Assembly: GCA_001692895.1 (NCBI GenBank)
Contig: KV748205.1
Location: 868,001 to 932,000, forward strand
Direction of reading: 5' to 3'
Source: Cenococcum geophilum 1.58
Taxonomy: Eukaryota > Ascomycota > Dothideomycetes > Gloniales > Gloniaceae
Length of the DNA stretch: 64,000 bases
Part shown: one piece after another, positions 36,801-50,029 of the stretch
Position numbering within the stretch: the first letter of the stretch is position 1
Layout of the letters: each line of letters opens with the position of its first letter
Made by a program: the position numbers and the translations under genes
Notes under the pieces: generated by a model
Databases searched by the model: none
Seen by the model: the letters and a program-made list of their open reading frames with translations, nothing else
Told to the model about the DNA's origin: nothing

Positions 36801-38840
36801 CAAATAAACTGTTAATAACGCCCTATACTACCGCAACGGACCTAATACAACCTTAGTATATAACCTCCCGCTTAACTCTAAAGTCCTTATATAGCGTGAA
36901 AGCGGTAGCTAGAATAGACCCTATTGTCTACTAGCCGTAGAAAACGAGATATGCTGCATACAGCTTCCTAGCGGGCTAACTAGCTTTAGAAGCACATCTG
37001 TAAAACCCTACTTTTAGCCCAAAAACACCCATAACGTTAAACCGGACGAACTAGAAGCACCTGTCAAACTAGACGAACCGGAAGCACCTGCTAAATTAGA
37101 TGAACTAGAAGCACCCTTACCTACCCTAGAAGTCCCCTAGAAACCCACTAAACCTACTAAACCTACCGTAAAGCGTAGTTAAGGACGCCCCTAAAAGCAC
37201 CCTATAACTAAGAATACCGTAATAGAAAATTACCTAACCTCTACAGGTATATCCGCAAGGCAATCTCTGCCTATAAATATATTAGTTCTAGTATAAGAAA
37301 CCCCTTTTACGGACTTATAACGCAAAGAGATTAACGGACTACTTAAAAAGGGCGTCTTTGCGGTTATAATGGAGAAAGATGTTCCGCAAGGCGTCCGTAT
37401 ATTTAACTTACGCTTTATTAACGAAATTAAGCACCCTAGTACTAATAAAGCCTTTAAGAAATTAAGGCTTATTATACAAGCTTACAACAACTAGGGAAAG
37501 GGTTTAGTCCTTACGTAATCGCCTATAATTTAATAAGTTAGTTAACAGATTATACTTACACTTACGCCTAGATTATAGTAAATTAAACCTATAGCCCTTT
37601 ACTTACGGGATATCTCGTAAGCCTATATGTAGTCTAACACCTACCTAAGTAGAGACATCTTTATATAACTACCCCGTAAGCTTAACCTATAACTAGGAAC
37701 AATTTTACGGGTTATAAAACCTCTTTATAGAGTACCGGAAGCTAAAAACCACTAGTTTAAGATATACCACCAGCACTACGTTAGTAAACTTAAAATGGAA
37801 CAGTTAACCTATAACCCCTACCTCCTATACAGCCTATTAAACGGCCTTAGTATTATTGGACTTTAAACAGATAATACCCTATTTCTAGTAGACCAGACCT
37901 TTACAAACGTTAAAGAAACTAAACTATAAAAGGCCAAGTTCTTGGCAAAGCTGTAAGAGCAGTTAACTAAGTAAAATCCAATTAAGTTTAATAGAGGCCT
38001 AATTATACAAAAGGGCAACCTAATTAAGCTAACCTAGGAACGCCAAGCTTAAAACTTAAAGCTTATTATAGTAAAGCCTACAGACCTTACTAGTTCCCGC
38101 AGAGAGACCCGTAAAACCATAAATATAAAGGACTAATACGCTGCAGAGCGTGCAAGAGGCGCCTATATTGCCACAGTCTGCTAACCCAAATCTGCCTATA
38201 ACTTGTCCTTTGCGGCCCAGGTAGTAAATCCGCAAGAAGAAAATATTAAGCAGCTTAATAAGCGCATTTAGTAGCAAATTAACAATGCAGTAAGGGGACT
38301 TACTTTTGTACCACTAGACCTAAGTTTCCTTAGCTTACTAGCATTTACAGACGCCTCCTTTACTAATAATAAAGACCTATTATTACAAATCGGCTTTATA
38401 ATTATACTTACGGACCGCAATTAGGACGCAAATATACTATACTAGTCTTTAATTAAGTGCAAACAAGTAACCTATAGTGTACTAGCTTCTAAACTATATG
38501 CACTAGCTTATAAATTTAATATAGCAGCCGCAATTAAATTAACGGTCTAGAAGATTCTATAACTAGAGTAGTTACCCCTAGTTTTATACACCGATTTAAA
38601 GTCCCTTTACAACTGCCTAGTTAAACTAGGTATAATATAAGAGAAGAGGCTCATAGTCGACCTAATGTGCTTACGTTAGGCCTATAAACAATGTAAGATT
38701 ACGGAGGTTAAATAGATTAGCAGCGAAGATAACCTAGCAGACGCTATAACTAAGGCAAAGCCGTGTTAAGCTCTTAAAACCCTAATTAACACAAATAAGC
38801 TTAACCTAAAGGTTATAAAATGGGTAGAGCGAGACTAACA
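33880..38840 (+). pseudogene. Degenerate copia gag-pol
   Basis: Gag lies at about 33880-35200. A zinc knuckle of the CxxC-K-GCxS-HT type sits at 35218-35265 (one Cys is now Tyr). The protease active-site segment IDTGAS now reads IDISAL near 35638. The pre-integrase motif HRLHRCFGHLLAKK is at 36067-36108, with the integrase core after it to about 37010. The RT runs from about 37380 to 38300. RNase H (LAFTDASF near 38336, YTDLKSLYN near 38588, DNLADAITK near 38728) completes it. Stops are nearly all TAG/TAA. It would have encoded the whole replication machinery. Confidence 0.85.
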
Positions 38841-39088
38841 GAGCATTTATGGTTCAGCTACGGCCCGTCGGAAGACTGTATAGTGCATTCACGGCCCGTC
38901 AAAAGGCCGTATAGTTCATTTTACGGACCGTAAGCAGGACTTACGGCCAGCTTAGAGCACCATTTAGAAGGCAACCCAGAAGGCACCTTAGGAGGGATTT
39001 TCTATGTATTTTCTTATATGTTTTATGGTTCTATTAAGACAATTACGGAGGCTATATATAAGTGGTTTCATTTTCCAAGTACCGCCAG

Positions 39089-39359
39089 TATATAATTACA
39101 GCACCTATCGTACTAACCGCGTGCTTACGCGTTCGGTACGCCAAGTACGCGTTTACGCGTTTGGTGTACTAACCACCCGCTTACGCGTCTAGTGCACTTC
39201 TAAAGCACTGACTAATTAGGGGGGAGGCGTATTAGTATATAGACTACGTAGTCTACTTTATATAATCGACAGTTACTATCATCCAAAAGAGTATACGATA
39301 CTATATATATTTCGTGCCCCTAGATCTAACTCACTCGTGCTATTAAATTAATACGAACA
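39089..39359 (+). repeat. 3' LTR of the copia element (271 bp)
   Basis: Partner of 33078-33348. Its first dinucleotide TG has become TA, a RIP-type change that would itself abolish integration ends. It ends GAACA. Confidence 0.9.
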
Positions 39360-39364
39360 AAGTA
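39360..39364. repeat. Target site duplication, right (AAGTA)
   Basis: Matches 33073-33077. Confidence 0.85.
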
Positions 39365-41182
39365 TAACCTTATTATTAACACTAAAAGTTATAGTAGTTA
39401 TAAACGCTAGCCGTTTTAAACAGCTAGCTGTATATAGGTCTATATTAATTAAATAATTCTATAAGATATTACCTTCCGTTAAGCTATAAGTCCTTTTATA
39501 CGCACTCTATTAATATTTAACCGTCTTTAGATCTAGGACTATATTATAAAGGCGCCTATATTACTAAGCAATTAGATTAAAACTATATTTAAATAACAAT
39601 GTATTAATAATAAAGACCTCCTTCTTACTATACTTAATAAAATTAATATTATCTATAATATCTAGATATCTATAAATAGAATATTATTACTTAGTATTGT
39701 AGCTTATTTTATTAATAAATGTAAAAGGCTTTAATTAGTACTTTTAGGCCTTTTATAACTATAAGGATTATACTTTACTAAAAATATATTAATGGCCCTA
39801 GTACTAATAATTTAAAAGTATTAATTTAATTATAAGCTTAGCCTCTTAATAGCTAATAATACTAGTAATAATAATAAGCTCTATAACTACCTTTTATAAA
39901 GCCTCTTAGTAGCTAAAAAGGAGTAGCTTAAGTGCGTTAGCTATATTATTAACCTTAAGCTTAAAGAAAGTCCGTTAATATTAGCTATAATCTATTATAG
40001 GATGCGTTTACTAATAAAAATTAGTAGTAACTAGAGTAGCTTATTAAAATCTTAAAGCCTTTTATATGAGCTACTAAGCGTATAAAAGGCAACACTAATA
40101 TTCCTAGTAGTAACGACTTATATAACGCTTCATGGAAGTTAATTACTAATATAAAGCCTTAAAAATAAGTATAACATCTTCTTTAAATTAGGCGTTAATA
40201 TAGCTATTAATAAATATTAATAAATATTAATAAATATTTTAATAAAATAAAGGCTAAGAGCCCTTACTATTTTACTATAGTAATCCTTTATCTATTTTTT
40301 AAACGCGCCTACTTTTACTAAGTAAAAATAGTAACTCTAGTAATAGAAGTACGCCAGGCGGTATATAGAGACTTTATTTAATAGCTATATTAATAAGTAA
40401 GTAAATAAGGAAGATAAGGAACTAGTTAAGCAATAATGTAAAAAGGCTTCTTATAAATCTAATAATAATTTAAATAATAAATATACAGTTCTTAGTTATA
40501 TATAGGAGTTTTACTTCCTTAAAGTATAATTAAAAGCGTATTAAGCTTACTAATAAGCTTAACCGCTACTATAATATAGGCTTTAAGTCTATTAAGATTA
40601 ATTTTAATAATAATAATAAGCGGAATATTATTATTTCTAATCCTCTTAACTAATAGCTTAAAATTAGTTAAATTCTTTATCTAATACTTACTAAAATTAC
40701 TCTTAATATATTCTCTATACTAGTAATAAACTCTCTATATATAACCGACCCTTTAATTAAGATAAAAAAATTATTATTAATAAGTATAGTAGATTATTAG
40801 CCAATATAATTAAAATAGATTAATATTAGAAGTAGCAGTTAATTAAAGGCCTTTTATTAAGTAGTTTGATTAACTATATTCACTCTAGTAGAGCTTTAAC
40901 TATACCCTAGTTAATAAGTTTAAATATTAATCTTATTAGCTATAAGCTAACTATAAAGGTAAAAAGGCTAGCTTAGTAAAATATATTTAATAGAGCTTTA
41001 TATTTAATTAAATTTAATATTAAAATAGAGCCTTTAGAGCCTTTACTACCAACAATTTTACCTATTTTTTTTAAGCTTTTATAGGTATATAGGATAAATT
41101 TAGCTATATTTAAATACTATATTAGGTAAATTAGGGTCAAATTTTAATTAAGTAATATTAATATTTATATATAGAGAGGTAT
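39365..41182. other. Extremely AT-rich RIPped DNA right of copia
   Basis: A plus frame with Gln/Trp-type TAG and TAA stops can be followed from 39365 to about 40200, apparently the continuation of the frame left of copia. Several TAATAATAATAA tracts occur. The transposon family is not identified. Confidence 0.35.
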
Positions 41183-41411
41183 TGCTAAAATCCGCAATAA
41201 AATCCTATAAAATCTATACTACTTTCCTAATTGGGACAGCTAGCTGGCAGCTTTACAGTCAGCGTACGTTATCCGACAGCGAGCGGACAGCGAGCGATCC
41301 AATTGACGCAGTCAGTCAGCTATTTTTCTCAAGATCGCAGCTAAGCTGACTGTTGGACACACTGAGAAATAGGTAGACGTGTATAAGGTATTACGAGGAT
41401 GTCCTATAACA
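41183..41411 (-). repeat. 3' LTR of a minus-strand gypsy element, lightly mutated
   Basis: On the minus strand a purine tract (TTTAAAGGGGGG) is followed by TGTTATAGGACATCC, and the sequence ends near TTTTAGCA, giving about 229 bp with TG...CA ends. The central part 41225-41400 retains many CA/TG dinucleotides (CAGTCAGTCAGC, GACAGCGAGC), unlike its surroundings. A related CAGCTAGCTGGCAG segment occurs near 32770. Confidence 0.5.
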
Positions 41412-41419
41412 GTACCCCC

Positions 41420-44165
41420 CTTTAAACTTAAGCTTCTGCAAGGTAGGGCTATAGTAGTTCTAAGTAGTGTTTATAAAAGTCTTCTGCGGCTTATATAAGT
41501 CCTATAGAGTTAATAGGTTCCCATAAGGATTTAGTAAAGCGTCTCTATTTTATAAGGTATATATATTAGCGTTTCCTTTTATTATACTTAATGTCGTTAA
41601 TTCTTTCAATAAAGTACTCGTTTTTACTATCCACTTTAACTAGTAGGGGAGGGTCCTATATCTATCTGGGTAGGGCGTCTAATATAGGGGCAGTAGGGTA
41701 AAGGACTAACGTATAGAATATGGGGTGGATTTTAACCGTATTAGGGAGACCTTTATAGTCTCTAAGACAGAATTATTTGCTATAAACTTGGTAAATACAA
41801 GCTAGTTAATCTAGTTATCTTATAAATATGACGTATATATCCGAATATACTATTCCATTATAGCATTTATATATTCTATTTAACTGTCCGTTTCTAAGTA
41901 ATATATAGTAAATAATAGTGCTTTAATATAGAGTTGGGTAGTTAGTTCTTTTTAAAATATAGAGATAAACTGGCTACCTTTATTAGAGATAATCGTTTTA
42001 GGGAGTCTGTAGAGCTTATATATATTATCTAGGAATAGTTAAGCAACGGTAGGTGTTAATATATTAGGGCAGGCGATTAAGTATCTTATCTTAGATAGTT
42101 GGTCTATAACTACTATAATATTTATATAGCCTTTACTTACGGGGAGATTAATAATAAGGTTAATTAAGATGTCCTTCTATCTTCGGTCTAGGATAGGTAG
42201 CAGCTTTAAAAGGCCGTTATACGTCTTATGTAAAGCTTTAGCTTATTGGCAGATATAGTAGCTAGAGACGTACCTTTATATTATATTATATATATCCAAC
42301 TAATAATACTCTCGTTAGATTAGATCTAAGGTTTTCCCTTAGCCTAGGTAGCTAGCTACTAGTAAATTGTATACGTGTTTAAAGAGCTTAAGCTTAAGTT
42401 TGTTATAGTTATATATAATTAGATGGTTTTAGTAGTATAAGCAGTCTTTATAAGCTTTGTATTTACTTAAAGAAATCCTCTTAAAGCATCTAATACTATC
42501 TTATATTAGCTTAAGTGTCTCTTAAATAAACTTATTATTTAGGTATTTATTAGTTATAATCTATTTAATTAATTAATTAGTTATTTTAATAACGTATACC
42601 GTAATATCTTTAGTAGGAGGGTTAAATAGTTTAGGGTAAAGTAGGGTCTAATTTCAGTAAATGCGCGCTTTTTTTTTTAGTACTAGTATATTTTACAAGC
42701 GTTAGGTTAAGGCATTAGGCTTTTAGCCTTAAACGCCTAGGCGGTATATAATTAAGAATTAGAAATAGAATAAGTATTCTAACTAGCGGGCCTAATAGTG
42801 GCTTAGCTGTTTTATAGTTATAAAGTATAATAGGTTCTTATAGTTGCTAAAAACCTCAATTAGAAATCTAGCGCCTTTTAGTTTAGGTTGCTATTATTTA
42901 AAATATCTAATAATAGCTAATAATTCCTTATCGTAGATCTTATAGTTATATTTAGCTAGGCTTAGTTATTTTAAGAAGTATGCTATAGGGTATAATACTC
43001 CATTCTCGTTATATTAAGATAAGATACCTCTAATAACATAGTTAGGTAAGTCGGCTTCTATAATACTTATCCGGTTTAGGTTAAAGTATTAAAGTATAGG
43101 CGCAGTAGTAAATATAACCTTTAGATAGGTAAAGGCCCTTTTATATTCCTTATTAAAGATAAAGGCTTTATTCTTTTAGGCTAAAGCTAAAAGGGGTAAA
43201 ACTAAAGCGGAGAAGTTATTAATAAACTGTTAGTAGAAGCTGGTAAATTCTATAAAGGCTCTTACGTCCTTAACGTTCTTAGGTTCTTACTAGTTTATAA
43301 TTACTTTAACCTTCTTTAGGTCTATTTATATACTATTTATAGAAATAAGAAGTCTAAGGTATAAAACTTCTATTTTATAGAACTTGTATTTATTTATATC
43401 TAATTATAGATTAGCTCTATATAGGGTTTATAGGGTAAAGTTAATATATTCCCAATATTTGGTTAGGTTATTACTATATATTAAGATATTGTTAATATAA
43501 GTAGTATAGAAGATATCTAGGTAGGGATATAGAGTATTATTTATATAATATTAAAACAAGCTTAGAGCGTTTATAAGGCTAAAGGGTGTTATTAAGTACT
43601 TAAATAATCTATACTAAGTATAAAAAGTAGTAAGCTATTTATCTCCTTTAGTAATATAAAGGCGGTTAAATATAGAAATAATATTAAGCTTTATATAATA
43701 GCGAGCCTTACTTAATTAGTTTAACGTCTCTTATATTAACCGGATTGAATATTAGTTCTTAATAGTAATAGTATTAAGAGTTTAGTAGTCTATATAAAAG
43801 CGTAGACCGCCACTAGGTTTTTTAATAAAGATTACTAGTATAGCTATAGGTAAGGGGCCTACTCTAATAAATCCTTTACTTAGGTTCTTGTCTAGATACT
43901 TTTATAGCACTTAGAGTTTATTTTAGGACATTTTATATAGGAGTCTAAACCTAGGCTGCTTTTATTCTTTAAGTATAATCTTATAGTTATACAATCGGTA
44001 TTTTAGTAGCTTATTAGCTTTCTTTTATAAAAATACCTCTAGGCGTTTATAGTACTCTACTAGTACTTTTATAGCAGGGTTAGTATACTTCTTTAGTACT
44101 AAGGCTTTCTTAATATTAGCTATAGTAATAGCAAAGATTATATATTTAGGTTTCTTAGCGGGTTA
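41420..44165 (-). pseudogene. Degenerate gypsy pol, minus strand
   Basis: Read from 44165 downward: a linker, then RT with FIKKPSGGLRF near 43845-43810, active site now YINNILIYS at 43471-43500, RNase H about 43130-42890, and integrase about 42200-41760 (HHCC region above it), with motifs like VVIDQLSK, TIISNKGSQF and TEY for the DDE segment. Stops are TAG/TAA. Its 5' part is missing where chromovirus B begins at 44187, so that insertion or a rearrangement removed gag and the 5' LTR. Confidence 0.75.
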
Positions 44166-44186
44166 CGCTAGCGGGATAGCTCTAAT

Positions 44187-44397
44187 TGTAACGGCGCTAT
44201 CGCACGTTACCTGCCAAATTCTGCCATATTCTGCCGACCTGCGATTAGCCCGCCTAAAGCTAGCGCCTTAGCGGCTCACCCTATATATTTGTTTACATCG
44301 GTCCTAGCGACCCCTTTTCCTTCTCTTTAGCTTAGTATCTTAGTAATACAGCATTCGTTCAAGCTTTGGTTCAGAGGCATTTATTTAAGCCGTAACA
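44187..44397 (+). repeat. 5' LTR of chromovirus B (211 bp)
   Basis: Starts TGTAACGGC and ends GCCGTAACA, the inverted terminal form of an LTR. It contains CTGCCAAATTCTGCC repeats also found at the start of the 3' LTR near 49856, and a TTAGCTTAGTATCTTAGTAA block matched at 50520. Confidence 0.8.
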
Positions 44398-44699
44398 TTA
44401 TACTAAGCTCTCCCTACCTTGCCTGGGAAGGCCTTAATAATATCCCACCCTAAAGAAACTTCGTCTGCAACGACGCATTGATATGCTATACTTAGACACT
44501 AAAACAACTCTACATTGCCTGGGAAGGCCTAGATAATATCCCACCTTATAAGCTAGAAAGGACTAGACCTATACCCCTAGAATTAAAACTAAAGCGTATA
44601 ATACCAATAAACCTTAGGAAACTAATGATGGTACCTAAAGTAAGCTTATCTAAGAGAGCTGCCTCTACCTAAGAGGAACCTGAGATCTAATTAGGATCA

Positions 44700-45790
44700 G
44701 AAATTGAAGATAATAATAATGTCGTAGACATACGCGAGCAGATTCGCGCCCTCGCAGCCAGCTAGGAAGCTAATTGTCTTAAAGTAAGAAATATACAAGA
44801 GACCCTATAAGAGATCCTAGAAAGCCTTACGGCCCTATAAAATAGCCTAGCTTCCCCTTCTTAAAGCCCTAGTTAACCTGTTTACTCTACTAAATGTAAT
44901 ATACTAGGGAGTACGGATATAATGACGAAGCAATTAAAGTCCGTTAAGCTTCCTAACCCCCTACCACTATTTAACGGGATAGACCCTACCTTTAAGAATT
45001 AGAGGATTTAAGTACAAGGAAAGCTCCGTATTAACTATAACTATTTTCTTTCTAAAGAAGCTAAAATGCTCTACCTCTTTAGTTGAACTATTAGGGACGC
45101 TTAACGGCACCTTTAAGCTAAGTTTAAGGACGACTCCTCTATCCAATTTATATCTGTTAATAAGATAATACGGCACCTAGTAGCTATCTATATTAACCTA
45201 AATAAAGTATAGGATACCCGTTATAACTATAATTACCTAATAATAAAACCGAACTAACCCTTTGCCGAATTTTAGACTTAATTCCTATACCTTACAGGAG
45301 AAGGCTAGGTTCCCCTTAAGAACTACCGATTAGACCTATATAATAAGCTAACAATCCAGCTATAAGAAAAGATCGCTATAACCTTAGATAACCTACTAAC
45401 CTATAAAAGACTCGCAGCTTATTGCCTATTATTAGACTTAGAACTAAAGCGGATTAATACCCGCCCTAATTAGCAGAAGCGACTCTATAATAATCGGAAC
45501 TTACTAGCTATACCTATAGGAGCTAGAGTAGGAAGATAAGTTACGACTGCTCTTATACTAAAGGCGGTTATAGCTATATACTGACAAGCCTTACCCAACC
45601 AGCTACATACTACGCCATTAACTAGTATTTACTGTAATACTCTAATTAACCCTACCTTGGCTATGTGCTTTAACTATAATAAGCAAGGTTACTTTACCTT
45701 ATCCTGCCCGGAGCTAAAGAATATAGGCGATATTAAGGAGATAGAGGAAGGAGAAACGTCCAATAAGTTGGGAAAAGAAGAACCCTAGGG
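44700..45790 (+). pseudogene. Degenerate gag (chromovirus B)
   Basis: After a coiled-coil-like start (DIREQIRALAAS near 44730) come PLPLFNGIDP near 44955, F-EF-T-FLYLTGEG near 45260-45300 and a CCHC knuckle near 45665-45715 (CFNYNKQGYF--SCPE, with one Cys changed to Tyr). Stops are TAG/TAA. Confidence 0.7.
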
Positions 45791-46699
45791 AAAGACTCCC
45801 CCCTAGGGTACCCTATTGATCTCGAAGAGATTAATTTTAGTTAGTTAATAGGTAGAAAGTATTTTATAGTTCTATATATAGTATCTTAAAATGGATATAG
45901 AGTTAATATAACCGCCCTTATTAACACTAGAGTAAATAGCTTTACCTTTATAAATACTGCCTATATAAATAATGTTGCTAAGTTTCTAAATACAGAAGCT
46001 ATCTAACTAGAGAAGCCTATTTAGGTAAAGGGCTATAACGGCTAAGCCGGTTAGCCTATTACCCACGTCTTAAAGTTGCATATTGCTCTTAACGGATGAC
46101 GCTAATACGGCATCCCCTTTTGCATCCTAGACCTAGGGTCCCACGATATAATCCTTAGACGAAAATAGATATCCTATTTTAATATTTAGTTAAACGTGTA
46201 AAAAAGACGGTTTATTTAGCCGGAGGATAGACTAAGGTTACCCTCCTTTGTTAGGGAGATCTAAACTGACCGCAAGACACTAGCTGTAAGGGCTAACCCT
46301 ACCTACTAGTAGAATATCTAGGCCTATGACCTAGCCTTTACCTAAGAGGACGCCCGCTATAAAGCTAGAAAGAACTCCGTACTAATAAAGATACTCTCCT
46401 AAAGCGCTACGTTTAAAGAGGACTCTACGTACGGAAGTAGGACAGATAATAACGTAGATAACGTCCAAATTATATAGATCTAACTGTTATGGAAAAGAAC
46501 GTATTAATAGGATATAAGGGATAACCTTTAAAAGATACAACAGGAGCTAAAAGGAGTAATGATGATGCTAGTACCCTAGAAGTCCCTAAAGTTACATACG
46601 CCCCTATTATTAGTTAACCCCCCTACCGTAGATATTACCGTAATTAGTGCTATAGTATTCCACTTTAATATATACCGGAAGGATAATGAGGTCTTTATA

Positions 46700-49600
46700 A
46701 TAAGCCTATATAAGATTAACCAAATTATTAATAATAGAGAGGAAAGGCTAGATAAGGAAACCAATAAGGAACTAGTTAAACGCCTCCTTTTTACTATTTA
46801 TATAGGCTACAAGGATATATTCTTAAAGGCGGCCTTAAATAAGTTACCCCCCTACTAGATATATAATTATAAGATTTAATTAGAGGCCTATAACTTGCTA
46901 GGCTATAGCCCCCTCTACTATTAATTAATAGATAAGCTAAAAGTAATAAAGTAGTACTTAATTAATAACCTGGATAAAGGGTTTATTAAGCTAAGTTAAG
47001 CCCCTTTTACTTCCCCTATTCTATTTATAAAAAAGCCTAATAGAGGCCTTTATTTTTATATTAACTATTAAAAGCTAAACGCTATTACTTAAAAGGACCG
47101 GTATTTTATTCCTTTAATTAATAAGACCCTTATATATCTAAGCTAGGTAAAGATCTTTACTAAACTTAATATCCGCTAAGCTTTTTACTAAATTAGGATA
47201 GACCCTACATCTAAAGATTTAATAATATTCTGTACCCGCTATGGTTCCTATAAATATAAAGTTCTTCCTTTTAGACTAATAAATGGACTGGCTATATACT
47301 AAAGGTATATAAATAACGTTCTTTTTAATTACCTTAACGAATTCTATACGGCATACCTAGACGACATTCTTATATACTTAGACGATAAACTTAAGCATTA
47401 AGTTTATATTAAGAAGGTCCTAAAGAGACTATAGAACGCGGGCTTATAAGTTAATATTAAGAAATGCGAGTTTAGGGTAAAACGTATAAAATACCTTGGG
47501 TTTATCGTAACTATAGAAGGAATTAAGGTTAACCCTAAGAAGGTAGAGGCAATCTGTAACTAGAAGCCCCCTTATATAGTAAAAGGAATCTAGTCCTTCC
47601 TTAGTTTTTATAATTTCTACCGCCGGTTTATCTATAACTATGGAATTGTGGTAAAACCTTTTGTATAACTAACTAAGAAGGACACGCCTTTTATCTTTAA
47701 TAATAGCTACATAGAGGCCTTTAAAGAGGTAAAGGATTGGCTTATCTCTTCCCTAATTCTTTATCACTATAACCTAAACCTTAAATTAATGCTAGAAATA
47801 AACGCCTCTAATAGGGTCGTAGCGGGAATTTTATTACAGTTATATCTAGACGGCAAATAGTACCCTATAGCTTTCTTCTTAAAGATAATAAACCCGGCTA
47901 AGTATAACTATAAAGTACATAATAAAAAAATGCTAGCTATTATTTAATTACTCTCCTAATAGCGCGTAGAGCTTAAAGGTACGAACTCCTAAATTAAGAT
48001 ATATACAGATTATAAAGCCCTAGAGTACTTTATAACTATAAAGCAGCTTATAGGGTAATAAGCCTAGTAGGCTAAAATACTCTCCTAATTCTTCTTTATA
48101 ATTATATATTATTCTAGCAAGTAAAACTCTAAGGCTAATGCCTTAACCTAAAGAGAATAAGATATAGGACCCTAGGATAAGCTAAAGACCTAATATTGGA
48201 CGCGTGCCCTCCTTTATTTAGAATAGCTTGACCCGTGGATCCTTAAGGAGCTAGACTCCTAATAAAACGAGCTAGCACTAATAGAGGAGTCCTTAGATAA
48301 GCTAATAGGGCTAATTAACTGCCTCCTAACTATAAACTGCACGGCTGACGCCTTAAGGGCCCTTTATAAATAAGCTATAAAAGGAAACCCCAATTTTAAG
48401 ATGGAGGAAGGATTGCTCCTATACTAGGAGCGGCTTATAGTCCCTAACGTCAATAATCTACGGACTAAACTAATCCGCGAAGCTTATTGCTAAGTTTCTA
48501 TAGCATACCCTAGCAAGAATAAGACCTATAAAATTATTAACTGCCGCTACTACTAGCTAAGAATAGTTACGGATATTAATTAATATATACGGAACTATAA
48601 AGACTGCTAGAGAGCTATAATCCCATGGGATAAGACCCCAGGACTACTTAAGCTATTCCTAATACTAGAGCGCCCTTAGTAGTATATCTCTATAGACTTC
48701 TATAAACTACCTAGGGACCGTAACGGATATGATATAGTTATAGTTATAGTTAACTGCTTTAGTAAACGCCCGTTCTTAATTCTATATTATAAAAACATTA
48801 ATGCTAAAGAGGCAGCCTAGCTATATATTTATTACATCTACCAAATCTACGGACTACTAGATACTATTATGTCTAATTATAGGCTATAGTTTATATCAGC
48901 CTTTTAGAATAAATTTACCCGGATCCTAAGCATTAAGCTAAAGCTTTCTACGGCTTATTACCTCTAGATAGACGGTTAGATAGAGATTGTAAATTAGTAC
49001 CTAGACTAAAGGCTTAGGCCCTTTGTTAACTATTTCTAGGACAACTAGTCTAAACTACTACCCTTAATAGATTACGCGCAAGCAACCCTACCCTATAACT
49101 CTATAGGGTTTGCCCTAATTTAGCTAGAAATGGGATACTTACCCCGCATAAGCTTTGACTAGAAAAGGCTAGAAGAACCCTAGACTATATAAGAGAAGCT
49201 ATCCTATATTAAGGCCTAATAGTACGCCAAATGATTAGAGAAGGCTTAGATGGTAGCCCGCGAGAACCTAGAAAAAGCTTAGAGGTCAATAGAATAGCAG
49301 GCGAATAAACACCGTTAAGAGCCCGATTTTGCCCCTAGCGATATAGTCTAGGTTATAATAAGGAATTAGAGGACCGAACGACCTAGCTATAAGCTAGACT
49401 ACTAGATAGTAGGACCGTATAAGGTTTTTAAGAAAATAGGCAACTTGTATAAGATAAAGCTCCTAGACTTAATTAGGGTTTACCCTATCTTCTCGCCAGA
49501 TAAGTTATGGAAAGCTGTAAATAACCCATTGCCTAGATAAAAGAACAAGCCTCCCCTACTAGTTTAAGTAAACGGTGACAACGAATGGGAGGTTAATAAA

Positions 49601-49850
49601 ATACTGGCCTGCAAGATAGTACGGGGAGCGCTAAAATACTATATCTAATGGAAGGGCTATAATCCTAACCCAACCTAGTACCCTATATGGAACTTTATAG
49701 GCTGCCCTTAGAAGCTTAAAGAATTCCATAATTAATACCCTAATACGCCTAGACCCCTAAAGTACCTAGACGAATGGATGGAATACTAGTATAATAAAGA
49801 TGATAAGTTACCGGAAGAATATAGGGACAAAAACGCCCCAAAGCCCTAAT
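46700..49850 (+). pseudogene. Degenerate pol with chromodomain (chromovirus B)
   Basis: The RT core lies at about 46960-47640 with its active site AYLDDILIYL intact at 47351-47378 (the Asp codons are GAC after A/C, not RIP targets). FYNFYRRFI follows at 47610. RNase H has MLEINASN near 47791 and IYTDYKALEYF near 48000. The integrase is at about 48500-49160, with IVNCFSKRPFL near 48750. A chromodomain sits at 49575-49730 (EWEVNKIL, YYI-WKGYNP). The chromodomain would steer insertion to methylated-histone chromatin. Confidence 0.8.
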
Positions 49851-50029
49851 ACAGCTGTCTGCCAAATTCTGCTATATTCTGCCAAATTCTGCCAGTACCG
49901 TAAAATTTCAGATGTCTAGGAACTTTAACCGCCGGTTGAAGTTGTTTAATTAGTTAGATCCGTGCTAAGACTTTTAGCGGCTACTCTTTCTGGCCTAGTG
50001 CTTCCACTTAGCCGCCCCCTATACTTACT

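Larger units (their letters stand above)
33078..39359 (+). mobile_element. Complete RIP-inactivated Ty1/copia element
   Basis: A full-length element of 6282 bp with paired 271-bp LTRs and the AAGTA target duplication. The internal order is gag, protease, integrase, reverse transcriptase, RNase H; integrase before RT defines copia. It shares LTR sequence with the fragment at 1-106. Mutations between LTRs are transitions only, so they record RIP rather than simple decay. Confidence 0.92.

Noticed and set aside
46576..46764. 62-codon minus-strand frame inside chromovirus B
   Set aside because: Antisense to a recognisable pol region.
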